64,000 nucleotides of DNA from assembly GCF_032854445.1 (NCBI RefSeq), contig NW_027018025.1, positions 1 through 64,000 of the forward strand, given 5' to 3'. Shown here piece by piece: positions 36,420-48,709 of the stretch. A model generated the notes under the pieces. It had not been told where the DNA came from. It searched no databases and was given only the letters and a program-made list of their open reading frames with translations. A program made the position numbers and the translations under genes. The stretch comes from Liolophura sinensis (Eukaryota > Mollusca > Polyplacophora > Chitonida > Chitonidae). How positions within the stretch are numbered: the stretch's first letter is position 1; each line of letters opens with the position of its first letter.

Positions 36420-38615
36420 ATGCGGAATTGAGCCAGGCATCGGCAGCTGTTGAAAAATTGCAAATTTCCCTGGTTTCCATGGAGGAAGAGACGTTGCTGG
36501 GCACGTGATTATGACATCAATGATCATTCAATTGTCACTACAGCCAAAAGTATTGGTCGGAGAGCAACGCGGTTTGCACCATTCGATTTCTCGTCACAAA
36601 ATACGTCGGATTAGCCTCTTACCAGCAGCACTGGAACAGTTTTTCCACTTTTGCATTTTTACCTGGTCTTTTTGTTAATTGAAATCGGCTACACTGTACT
36701 CTGTACAATCGCGACTGGTCATTACTATATTCAACTTTTGACTATATGTTATGTGCCCTTCGGTAGCCCAGAAGACCTAAAATCTTTGGGCTAAGCCCAT
36801 TGAACTCACCCAGCAATTGGCTTACTTCTAAGTCCAAGACAATCTCAATGTCTTTATCTACGTGTAGAAAAACCACACCTTTTGTACATAAAAATCACAA
36901 GGTACTTGATACAGTCTGCTGTAAAAAGTACAACTAAACACTGACCCACATTTATCAGGTGCCAAAAGATGCGGAATTGAGCCAGGCATCGGCAGCTGTT
37001 GAAAAATTGCAAATTTCCCTGGTTTCCATGGAGTAAGAGACGTTGCTGGGCACGTGATTATGACATAAATGATCATTCAATTGTTGCTACAGCCAAAAGC
37101 ATTGGTCGGAGAGCAACTCGGTTTGCAGCATTCGATTTCTCGTCACAAAATACGTCGGATTAGCCTCTTACCAGCAGCACTGGAACATTTTTTCCACTTT
37201 TGCATTTTTGCCTGGTCTTTTTGTTAATTGAAATCGGCTACACTGTACTCTGTACAATCGCGACTGGTCATTACTATATTCAACTTTTGACTATAAGTTA
37301 TGTGCCCTTCGGTAGCCCAGAAGACGTCAAATCTTTGGGCTAAGCCCATTTAACTCACCCAGCAATTGTCTTACTTCTAAGTCGAAGACAATCTCAATGT
37401 CTTTATCTACGTGTAGAAAAACCACACCATTTGTACATAAAAATCACAAGGTACTTGATACAGTCTGCTGTAAAAAGTACAACTGACAACAGACCCACAT
37501 GAATAAGGTGCCAAAAGATGCGGAATTGGGCCAGGCATCCGCAGCTGTTAAAAAATTGCAAATATCCCGGGTTTCCATGGAGTAAGAGCCGTTGCTGGGC
37601 ACGTGATTATGACATCAATGATCATTCAATTGTCACTACAGCCAAAAGTGTTGGTCGGAGAGCAACGCGGTTTGTACCATTCGAGTTCTCGTCACAAAAT
37701 ACGTCGGATTAGCCTCTTACTAGTAGCACTGGAACAGTTTTTCCACTTTTGCATTTTTGCCTGGTCTTTTTGTTAATTGAAATCGGCTACACTGTACTCT
37801 GTACAATCGCGACTGTTCATTACTATATTCAACTTTTGACTATAAGTTATGTGAACTTCGGTAGCCCAGAAGACCTGAAATCTTTGGGCCAAGCCCATTT
37901 AACTCACCCAGCAATTGTCTTATTTCTAAGTCCAAGACAATCTCAATGTCTTTATCTACGTGTAGAAAAACCACACCTTTTGTACATAAAAATCACAAGG
38001 TACTTGATACAGTCTGCTATAAAAAGGACAACTGACAACAGACCCACATGAATAAGGTGCCAAAAGATGCGGAATTAGGCCAGGCATCGGCAGCTGTTAA
38101 AAAATTGCAAATATTACTGGTTTCCATGGAGTAAGAGCCGTTGCTGGGCACGTGATTACGACATCAATGATCATTCAATTGTCGCTACAGCCAAAAGTAT
38201 TGGTTGGAGAGCAACGCGGATTGCACCATTCGATTTCTCGTCACAAAATACGTCGGATTAGCCTCTTACTAGTAGCACTGGAACAGTTTTTCCACTTTTG
38301 CATTTTTGCCTGGTCTTTTTGTTAATTGAAATCGGCTACACTGTACTCTGTACAATTGCGACTGGTCATTACTATATTTAACTTTTGACTTTAAGTTATG
38401 TGCCCTTCGGTAGCCCAGAAGACCTGAAATCTTTGGGCCAAGCCCATTTAACTCACCCAGCAATTGTCTTATTTCTAAGTGCAAGACAATCTCAATTTCT
38501 TTATCTACGTGTAGAAAAACGACACCATTTGTACGTGAAAAACACAAGGTACTTGATACAGTCTGCTGTAAAAAGTACAACTAAACACTGACCCACATTT
38601 ATAAGGTGCCAAAAG
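36420..38615 (+). repeat. Four units (36420, 36969, 37518, 38067)
   Basis: All intervals are 549 bp. Unit 36420 has CATGGAGGAAGAGACG, 36969 has AAAAGCATTGGTCGG, 37518 has GGCATCCGCAGC and ATCCCGGGTTTCC, and 38067 has GATTACGACATC with ACAATTGCGACTGG and TATATTTAAC. The series 36420-36969 equals 30723-31272 and 45957-46507. Unit 38067 equals 47058 and 49259. Confidence 0.9.
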
Positions 38616-40258
38616 ATGCGGAATTGGGCCAGGCATCGGCAGCTGTTAAAAAATTGCAAATATCCCTGGTTTCCATGGAGTAAGAGCCGTTGCTGGGCAC
38701 GTGATTATGACATCAATGATCATTCAATTGTCGCTACAGCCAAAAGTATTGGTCGGAGAGCAACGCGGTTTGCACCATTCGATTTCTCGTCACAAAATAC
38801 GTCGGATTAGCCTCTTTCCAGCAGCACTAGAACAGTTTTTCCACTTTTGCATTTTTGCCTGGTCTTTTTGTTAATTGAAATCGACTACACTGTACTCTGT
38901 ACAATCGCGACTGGTCATTACTATATTCAACTTTTGACTATAAGTTATGTGCCCTTCGGTAGCCCAGAAGATCTGAAATCTTTGGGCCAAGCCATTTAAC
39001 TCACCCAGCAATTGTCTTATTTCTAAGTGCAAGACAATCTCAATGTCTTTATCTACGTGTAGAAAAACCACACCATTTGTACATAAAAAACACAAGGTAC
39101 TTGATACAGTCTGCTGTAAAAAGTACAACTAAACACTGACCCACATTTATCAGGTGCCAAAAGATGCGAATTGGGCAGGCATCGGCAGCTGTTAAAAAAT
39201 TGCAAATATCCCTGCTTTCCATGGAGTAAGAGCCGTTGCAGGGCACGTGATTATGACATCAAATGATCATTCAATTGTCGCTACAGCCAAAAGTATTGGT
39301 TGGAGAGCAACGCGGTTTGCACCATTCGATTTCTCGTCACAAAATACTTCGGATTAGCCTCTTACCAGCAGCACTGGAACAGTTTTTCCACTTTTGCATT
39401 TTTGCCTGGTCTTTTTGTTAATTGAAATCGGCTACACTGTACTCTGTACAATCGCGACTGGTCATTACTATATTCAACTTTTGACTATAAGTTATGTGCC
39501 CTTCGGTAGCCCAGAAGATCTGAAATCTTTGGGCCAAGCCCATTTAACTCACCCAGCAATTGTCTTATTTCTAAGTGCAAGACAATCTCAATGTCTTTAT
39601 CTACGTGTAGAAAAACCAGACCATTTGTACATAAAAAACACAAGGTACTTGATACAGTCTGCTGTAAAAAGTACAACTAAACACTGACCACATTTATCAG
39701 GTGCCAAAAGATGCGGAATTGGGCCAGGCATCGGCAGCTGTTAAAAAATTGCAAATATCCCTGGTTTCCATGGAGTAAGAGCCGTTGCTGGGCACGTGAT
39801 TATGACATCAATGATCATTCAATTGTCGCTACAGCCAAATGTGTTGGTCGGAGAGCAACGCGGTTTGCACCATTCGATTTCTCGTCACAAAATACGTCGG
39901 ATTAGCCTCTTACCAGCAGCACTGGAACATTTTTTCCACTTTTGCATTTTTGCATGGTGTTTTGTTAATTGAAATCGGCTACACTGTACTCTGTACAATC
40001 GCGACTGGTCATTACTATATTCAACTTTTGACTATAAGTTATGTGCCCTTCGGTAGCCCAGAAGACGTCAAATCTTTGGGCTTAGCCCATTTAACTCACC
40101 CAGCAATTGCCTTACTTCTAAGTGCAAGACAACCTCAATGTCTTTATCTACGTGTAGAAAAACCACACCATTTGTAGGTGAAAAACACAAGGTACTTGAT
40201 ACAGTCTGCTGTAAAAAGTACAACTAAACACTGACCCACATTTATAAGGTGCCAAAAG
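38616..40258 (+). repeat. Three units (38616, 39164, 39711), indel patch
   Basis: Intervals are 548, 547 and 548 bp. Order and markers match 7985-9631, including GTTGCAGGGCACGTG at about 39235. Single-base losses or gains are at AAGCCATTTAAC (about 38990), GATGCGAATTGGGCAGGC (39164), TCAAATGATC (39260), CACTGACCACATT (39685) and GGTGTTTTGTT (39957). This is one of the patches with likely sequence error. Confidence 0.87.
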
Positions 40259-40465
40259 ATGCGGAATTGGGCCAGGCATCGGTAGCTGTTAAAAAATTGC
40301 AAATATCCCTGGTTTCCATGGAGTAACAGCCGTTGCTACGCACGTGATTATGACATCAGTATAGAAAAACCATACCATTTGTACATAAAAAACACAAGGT
40401 ACTTGATACAGTCTGCTGTAAAAAGTACAACTGAACACTGACCCACTTCAGTAAGGTGCCAAAAG
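40259..40465 (+). repeat. Short 207 bp unit with a recombinant tail (copy 5)
   Basis: The junction near 40352 is the same as in the other short units, but the tail differs. It reads CCATACCATTTG, has the AAAAAGTAC rather than AAAAAATAC stem-loop end, and the ACTGAACACTG / CACTTCAGTAAGG linker instead of CCCCATTTAAAAGG. It then continues with an ATGAGGAATTG unit. An exchange within this short unit, downstream of the deletion junction, explains this. Confidence 0.93.
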
Positions 40466-42662
40466 ATGAGGAATTGAGCCAGGCATCGGCAGTTGTTGAA
40501 AAATTGCAAATTTCCCTGGTTTCCATGGAGTAAGAGCCGTTGCTACGCACGTGATTATGACATCAATGATCATTCAATTGTCGCTACAGCCAAAAGTATT
40601 GGTCGGAGAGCAACGCAGATTGCACCATTCGATTTCTCGTCACAAAATACGTCGGATTAGCCTTTTACTAGTTGCACTGGAACAGTTTTTCCACTTTTGC
40701 ATTATTGCCTGGTCTTTTTGTTAATTGAAATCGGCTACACTGTACTCTGTACAATCGCGACTGGTCATTACTATATTCAACTTTTGACTATATGTTATGT
40801 GCCCTTCGGTAGCCCAGAAGACGTCAAATCTTTGGGCTAAGCCCATTTAACTCACCCAGCAATTGTCTTACTTCTAAGTGCAAGACAACCTCAATGTCTT
40901 TATCTACGTGTAGAAAAACCACACCTTTTGTACATAAAAAACACAAGGTACTTGATGCAGTCTGCTGTAAAAAGTACAACTGACAACAGACCCACATGAA
41001 TAAGGTGCCAAAAGATGCGGAATTGAGCCAGGCATCGGCAGCTGTTGAAAAATTGCAAATTTCCCTGGTTTCCATGGAGTAAGAGACGTTGCTGGGCACG
41101 TGATTATGACATCAATGATCATTCAATTGTCACTACAGCCAAAAGTATTGGTCGGAGAGCAACGCGGTTTGCACCATTCGATTTCTCGTCACAAAATACG
41201 TCGGATTAGCCTCTTACCAGCAGCACTGGAACAGTTTTTCCACTTTTGCATTTTTGCCTGGTCTTTTTGTTAATTGAAATCGGCTACACTGTACTCTGTA
41301 TAATCGCGACTGGTCATTACTATATTCAACTTTTGACTATAAGTTATGTGCCCTTCGGTAGCCCAGAAGACCTGAAATCTTTGGGCTAAGCGCATTTAAC
41401 TCACCCAGCAATTGTGTTACTTCTAAGTGCAAGACAATCTCAATGTCTTAATTACGTGTAGAAAAAACCACACCTTTTATACATAAAAATCACAAGGTAC
41501 TTGATACAGTCTGCTGTAAAAAGTACAACTGACAACAGACCCACATGAATAAGGTGCCAAAAGATGCGGAATTTAGCCAGGCATCGGCAGCTGTTGAAAA
41601 ATTGCAAATTTCCCTGGTTTCCATGGAGTAAGAGACGTTGCTGGGCACGTGATTATGACATCAATGATCATTCAATTGTCGCTACAGCCAAAAGTATTGG
41701 TCGGAGAGAAACGCGGATTGCACCATTCGATTTCTCGTCACAAAATACGTCGGATTAGACTCTTACTAGTAGCACTGGAACAGTTTTTCCACTTTTGCAT
41801 TTTTGCCTGGTCTTTTTGTTAATTGAAACCGGCTACACTGTACTCTGTACAATCGCGACTGGTCATTACTATATTCAACTTTTGACTATAAGTTATGTGC
41901 CCTTCGGTAGCCTAGAAGACGTCAAATCTTTGGGCTAAGCCCATTTAACTCACCCAGCAATTGCCTTACTTCTAAGTGCAAGACAATCTCAATGTCTTTA
42001 TCTACGTGTAGAAAAACCACACCATTTGTACATGAAAAAACACAAGGTACTTGATACAGTCTGCTGTAAAAAAGTACAACTGAACACTGACCCACTTCAG
42101 TAAGGTGCCAAAAGATGCGGAATTGAGCCAGGCATCGGCAGCTGTTAAAAAATTGCAAATATCCCTGGTTTCCATGGAGTAAGAGCCGTTGCTGTGCACG
42201 TGATTATGACATCAATGATCATTGAATTGTCACTACAGCCAAAAGTATTGGTCGGAGAGCAACGCGGTTTGTACCATTCGATTTGTCGTCACAAAATACG
42301 TCGGATTAGCCTCTTACCAGCAGCACTGGAACAATTTTTCCAATTTTGCATTTTTGCCTGGTCTTTTGTTAATTGAAATCGGCTACACTGTAGTATGTAC
42401 AATCGCGACTGGTCATTACTATATTCAACTTTTGACTATAAGTTATGTGCCCTTCGGTAGCCCAGAAGACGTCAAATCTTTGGGCGAAGCCCATTTAACT
42501 CACCCAGCAATTGTCTTACTTCTAAGTCCAAGACAATCTCAATGTCTTTATCTACGTGTAGAAAAACCACACCATTTGTACATGAAAAACACAAGGTACT
42601 TGATACAGTCTGCTGTAAAAAGTACAACTGAACACTGACCCACTTCAGTAAGGTGCCAAAAG
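40466..42662 (+). repeat. Four units (40466, 41015, 41564, 42115)
   Basis: Intervals are 549, 549, 551 and 548 bp. Unit 40466 has ATGAGGAATTG and CAGTTGTTG. Unit 41015 has AGACGTTGCTGGG and ends with AATTACG. Unit 41564 has GCGGAATTTAGCC with GGAGAGAAACGCGG and ACTAGTAGCAC. Unit 42115 has TGTAGTATGTAC and GGGCGAAGCCC. Extra A bases near 42037 and 42071 and a lost T near 42364 mark a small indel patch. Confidence 0.88.
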
Positions 42663-44859
42663 ATGCGGAATTGAGCCAGGCATCGGCAGCTGTTGAAAAA
42701 TTGCAAATTTCCCTGGTTTCCATGGAGTAAGAGCCGTTGCTACGCACGTGATTATGACATCAATGATCATTCAATTGTCGCTACAGCCAAAAGTATTGGT
42801 CGGAGAGCAACGCGGATTGCACCATTCGATTTCTCGTCACAAAATACGTCGGATTAGCCTCTTACTAGTAGCACTGGAACAGTTTTTCCACTTTTGCATT
42901 TTTGCCTGGTCTTTTTGTTAATTGAAACCGGCTACACTGTACTCTGTACAATCGCGACTGGTCATTACTATATTCAACTTTTGACTATAAGTTATGTGCC
43001 CTTCGGTAGCCCAGAAGACCTGAAATCTTTGGGCCAAGCCCATTTAACTCACTCAGCAATTGTCTTATTTCTAAGTGCAAGACAATCTCAATGTCTTTAT
43101 CTACGTGTAGAAAAACCACACCATTTGTACATAAAAAACACAAGGTACTTGATACAATCTGCTGTAAAAAGTACAACTAAACACTGACCCACATTTATCA
43201 GGTGCCAAAAGATGCGGAATTGGGCAAGGCATCGGCAGCTGTTAAAAAATTGCAAATATCCCTGGTTTCCATGGAGTAAGAGCCGTTGCTGGGCACGTGA
43301 TTATGACATCAATGATCATTGAATTGTCGCTACAGCCAAAAGTATTGGTCGGAGAGCAACGCGGTTTGCACCATTCGATTTCTCGTCACAAAATACGTCG
43401 GATTAGCCTCTTACCAGCAGCACTGGAACATTTTTTCCACTTTTGCATTTTTGCCTGGTCTTTTTGTTAATTGAAATCGGCTACACTGTACTCTGTACAA
43501 TCGCGACTGGTCATTACTATATTCAACTTTTGACTATAAGTTATGTGCCCTTCGGCAGCCCAGAAGACCTGAAATCTTTGGGCTAAGCGCATTTAACTCA
43601 CCCAGCAATTGTGTCACTTCTAAGTGCAAGACAATCTCAATGTCTTTAATTACGTGTAGAAAAACCACACCTTTTGTACATAAAAATCACAAGGTACTTG
43701 ATACAGTCTGCTGTAAAAAGTACAACTGACAACAGACCCACATGAATAAGGTGCCAAAAGATGCGGAATTTAGCCAGGCATCGGCAGCTGTTGAAAAATT
43801 GCAAATTTTCCTGGTTTCCATGGAGTAAGAGCCGTTGCTGGGCACGTGATTATGACATCAATGATCATTCAATTGTCACTACAGCCAAAAGTATTGGTCG
43901 GAGAACAACGCGGTTTGCACCATTCGATTTCTCGTCACAAAATACGTCGGATTAGCCTCTTGTCAGCAGCACTGGAACAATTTTTCGAATTTTGCATTTT
44001 TGCCTGGTCTTTTTGTTAATTGAAATCGGCTACACTGTACTCTGTACAACCGCGACTGGTCATTACTATATTCAACTATTGACTATATGTTATGTGCCCT
44101 TCGGTAGCCCAGAAGACGTCAAATCTTTGGGCTAAGCCCATTTAACTCAACCAGCAATTGTCTTACTTCTAAGTCCAAGACAATCTCAATGTCTTTATCT
44201 ACGTGTAGAAAAACCACACCATTTGTACATGAAAAACACAAGGTACTTGATACAGTCTGCTTGTAAAAAAGTACAACTGAACACTGACCCACTTCAGTAA
44301 GGTGCCAAAAGATGAGGAATTGAGCCAGGCATCGGCAGCTGTTGAAAAATTGCAAATTTCCCTGGTTTCCATGGAGTAAGAGCCGTTGCTACGCACGTGA
44401 TTATGACATAAATGATCATTCAATTGTCGCTACAGCCAAAAGTATTGTCGGAGAGCAACGCAGATTGCACCATTCGAATTCTCGTCACAAATACGTCGGA
44501 TTAGCCTCTTACTAGTTGCACTGGAACAGTTTTTCCACTTTTGCATTATTGCCTGGTCTTTTTGTTAATTGAAATCGGCTACACTGTACTCTGTACAATC
44601 GCGACTGGTCATTACTATAATCAACTTTTGACTATATGTTATGTGCCCTTCGGTAGCCCAGAAGACGTCAAATCTTTGGGCTAAAGCCCATTTAACTCAC
44701 CCAGCAATTGCCTTACTTCTAAGTGCAAGACAACCTCAATGTCTTTATCTACGTGTAGAAAAACCACACCTTTTGTACATAAAAAACACAAGGTACTTGA
44801 TGCAGTCTGCTGTAAAAAGTACAACTGACAACAGACCCACATGAATAAGGTGCCAAAAG
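42663..44859 (+). repeat. Four units (42663, 43212, 43761, 44312) related to HOR-2
   Basis: Unit 43212 (GGGCAAGGC, CATTGAATTGTCGC, GGCAGCCC, GCTAAGCGC, TTTAATTACG) and 43761 (GCGGAATTTAGCC, CTTGTCAGC, ACAACCGCG, ACTATTGACTATATG, CTCAACCAGC) have the class order of HOR-2 at 53.9-58.8 kb. Unit 44312 is the ATGAGGAATTG class. Indels near 44261, 44447, 44491 and 44684 mark a noisy patch. Confidence 0.87.
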
Positions 44860-46506
44860 ATGCGGAATTGAGCCAGGCATCGGCAGCTGTTGAAAAATTG
44901 CAAATTTCCCTGGTTTCCATGGAGTAAGAGACGTTGCTGGGCACGTGATTATGACATCAATGATCATTCAATTGTCACTACAGCCAAAAGTATTGGTCGG
45001 AGAGCAACGCGGTTTGCACCATTCGATTTCTCGTCACAAAATACGTCGGATTAGCCTCTTACCAGCAGCACTGGAACAGTTTTTCCACTTTTGCATTTTT
45101 GCCTGGTCTTTTTGTTAATTGAAATCGGCTACACTGTACTCTGTACAATCGCGACTGGTCATTACTATATTCAACTTTTGACTATAAGTTATGTGCCCTT
45201 CGGTAGCCCAGAAGACCTCAAATCTTTGGGCTAAGCCCATTTAACTCACCCAGCAATTGTCTTACTTCTAAGTCGAAGACAATCTCAATGTCTTTATCTA
45301 CGTGTAGAAAAACTACACCTTTTGTACATAAAAATCACAAGGTACTTGATACAGTCTGCTGTAAAAAGTACAACTGACAACAGACCCACATGAATAAGCT
45401 GCCAAAAGATGCGGAATTGGGCAAGGCATCGGCAGCTGTTGAAAAATTGCAAATTTCCCTGGTTTCCATGGAGTAAGAGCCGTTGCTACGCACGTGATTA
45501 TGACATCAATGATCATTCAATTGTCGCTACAGCCAAAAGTATTGGTCAGAGAGCAACGCGGATTGCACCATTCGATTTCTCGTCACAAAATACGTCGGAT
45601 TAGTCTTTTACCAGCAGCACTGGAACAATTTTCCAATTTTGCATTTTTGCCTGGTCTTTTTGTTAATTGAAATCGGCTACACTGTACTCTGTACAATCGC
45701 GACTGGTCATTACTATATTCAACTTTTGACTATAAGTTATGTGCCCTTCGGTAGCCCAGAAGACGACAAGTCTTTGGGCCAAGCCCATTTAACTCACCCA
45801 GCAATCGCCTTACTTCTAAGTCGAAGACAATCTCAATGTCTTTATCTACGTGTAGAAAAACCACACCATTTGTACGTGAAAAACACAAGGTACTTGATAC
45901 AGTCTGCTGTAAAAAGTACAACTGAACACTGACCCACTTCAGTAAGGTACCAAAAGATGCGGAATTGAGCCAGGCATCGGCAGCTGTTGAAAAATTGCAA
46001 ATTTCCCTGGTTTCCATGGAGGAAGAGACGTTGCTGGGCACGTGATTATGACATCAATGATCATTCAATTGTCACTACAGCCAAAAGTATTGGTCGGAGA
46101 GCAACGCGGTTTGCACCATTCGATTTCTCGTCACAAAATACGTCGGATTAGCCTCTTACCAGCAGCACTGGAACAGTTTTTCCACTTTTGCATTTTTACC
46201 TGGTCTTTTTGTTAATTGAAATCGGCTACACTGTACTCTGTACAATCGCGACTGGTCATTACTATATTCAACTTTTGACTATATGTTATGTGCCCTTCGG
46301 TAGCCCAGAAGACCTAAAATCTTTGGGCTAAGCCCATTGAACTCACCCAGCAATTGTCTTACTTCTAAGTCCAAGACAATCTCAATGTCTTTATCTACGT
46401 GTAGAAAAACCACACCTTTTGTACATAAAAATCACAAGGTACTTGATACAGTCTGCTGTAAAAAGTACAACTAAACACTGACCCACATTTTATCAGGTGC
46501 CAAAAG
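44860..46506 (+). repeat. Three units (44860, 45409, 45957)
   Basis: Together with 44312 this block repeats 6338-7436 at an offset of 37973-37974 bp, sharing the TGATGCAGTC stem-loop variant, GGGCAAGGCATCGG and TTAGTCTTTTACC. After about 45.7 kb it departs from the 7.6 kb copy and continues like 30723 (CATGGAGGAAGAGACG at 45957). Confidence 0.9.
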
Positions 46507-48709
46507 ATGCGGAATTGAGCCAGGCATCGGCAGCTGTTGAAAAATTGCAAATTTCCCTGGTTTCCATGGAGTAAAGAGACGTTGCTGGGCACGTGATTAT
46601 GACATCAATGATCATTCAATTGTCGCTACAGCCAAAAGCATTGGTCGGAGAGCAACTCGGTTTGCAGCATTCGATTTCTCGTCACAAAATACGTCGGATT
46701 AGCCTCTTACCAGCAGCACTGGAACATTTTTTCCACTTTTGCATTTTTGCCTGGTCTTTTTGTTAATTGAAATCGGCTACACTGTACTCTGTACAATCGC
46801 GACTGGTCATTACTATATTCAACTTTTGACTATAAGTTATGTGCCCTTCGGTAAGCCCAGAAGACGTCAAATTTTTGGGCTAAGCCCATTTAACTCACCC
46901 AGCAATTGTCTTACTTCTAAGTCGAAGACAATCTCAATGTCTTTATCTACGTGTAGAAAAACCACACCATTTGTACATAAAAATCACAAGGTACTTGATA
47001 CAGTCTGCTGTAAAAAGTACAACTGACAACAGACCCACATGAATAAGGTGCCAAAAGATGCGGAATTGGGCCAGGCATCGGCAGCTGTTAAAAAATTGCA
47101 AATATTACTGGTTTCCATGGAGTAAGAGCCGTTGCTGGGCACGTGATTACGACATCAATGATCATTCAATTGTCGCTACAGCCAAAAGTATTGGTTGGAG
47201 AGCAACGCGGATTGCACATTCGATTTCTCGTCACAAAATACGTCGGATTAGCCTCTTACTAGTAGCACTGGAACAGTTTTTCCACTTTTTGCATTTTTGC
47301 CTGGTCTTTTGTTAATTGAAAACCGGCTACACTGTACTCTGTACAATTGCGACTGGTCATTACTATATTTAACTTTTGACTATAAGTTATGTGCCCTTCG
47401 GTAGCCCAGAAGACCTGAAATCTTTGGGCAAGCCCATTTAACTCACCCAGCAATTGTCTTATTTCTAAGTCCAAGACAATCTCAATGTCTTTATCTACGT
47501 GTAGAAAAACCACACCATTTGTACGTGAAAAACACAAGGTACTTGATACAGTCTGCCTGTAAAAAGTACAACTAAACACTGACCCACATTTATAAGGTGC
47601 CAAAAGATGCGGAATTGGGCCAGGCATCGGCAGCTGTTAAAAAATTGCAAATATCCCTGGTTTCCATGGAGTAAGAGCCGTTGCTGGGCACGTGATTATG
47701 ACATCAATGATCATTCAATTGTCGCTACAGCCAAAAGTATTGGTTGGAGAGCAACGCGGTTTTGCACCATTCGATTTCTCGTCACAAAATTACGTCGGAT
47801 TAGCCTCTTACCAGCAGCACTAGAACAGTTTTTCCACTTTTGCATTTTTGCCTGGTCTTTTTGTTAATTGAAATCGACTACACTGTACTCTGTACAATCG
47901 CGACTGGTCATTACTATATTCAACTTTTGACTATAAGTTTATGTGCCCTTCGGTAGCCCAGAAGATCTGAAATCTTTGGGCCAAGCCCATTTAACTCACC
48001 CAGCAATTGTCTTATTTCTAAGTGCAAGACAATCTCAATGTCTTTATCTACCGTGTAGAAAAACCACACCATTTGTACATAAAAAACACAAGGTACTTGA
48101 TACAGTCTGCTGTAAAAAGTACAACTAAACACTGACCCACATTTATCAGGGTGCCAAAAGATGCGGAATTGGGCCAGGCATCGGCAGCTGTTAAAAAATT
48201 GCAAATATCCCTGCTTTCCATGGAGTAAGAGCCGTTGCTGGGCAAGTGATTATGACATCAATGATCATTCAATTGTCGCTACAGCCAAAAGTATTGGTTG
48301 GAGAGCAACGCGGTTTGCACCATTCGATTTCTCGTCACAAAATACTTCGGATTAGCCTCTTACCAGCAGCACTGGAACAGTTTTCCACTTTTGCATTTTT
48401 GCCTGGTCTTTTTGTTAATTGAAATCGGCTACACTGTACTCTGTACAATCGCGACTGGTCATTACTATATTCAACTTTTGACTATAAGTTATGTGCCCTT
48501 CGGTTAGCCCAGAAGATCTGAAATCTTTGGGCCAAGCCCATTTAACTCACCCAGCAATTGGTCTTATTTCTAAGTGCAAGACAATCTCAATGTCTTTATC
48601 TACGTGTAGAAAAACCAGACATTTGTACATAAAAAACACAAGGTACTTGATACAGTCTGCTGTAAAAAGTACAACTAAACACTGACCCACATTTATCAGG
48701 TGCCAAAAG
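46507..48709 (+). repeat. Noisy four-unit block, near-duplicate of the next block
   Basis: Anchors are at 46507, 47058, 47607 and 48161, with intervals of 551, 549, 554 and 549 bp. Markers are AAATTTTTGGGC (46870), GATTACGACATC (47147), ACAATTGCG (47344), ATCGACTACAC (47874) and AATACTTCGG (48342). They recur in the same order about 2.2 kb later, from 49070 onward, without the indels. The single-base insertions (GGTAAGCCC, GGTTTTGC, AAATTACG, CTACCGTG, CAGGGTGCC, GGTTAGCCC) suggest an unpolished segment and possibly a false duplication. Confidence 0.87.
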
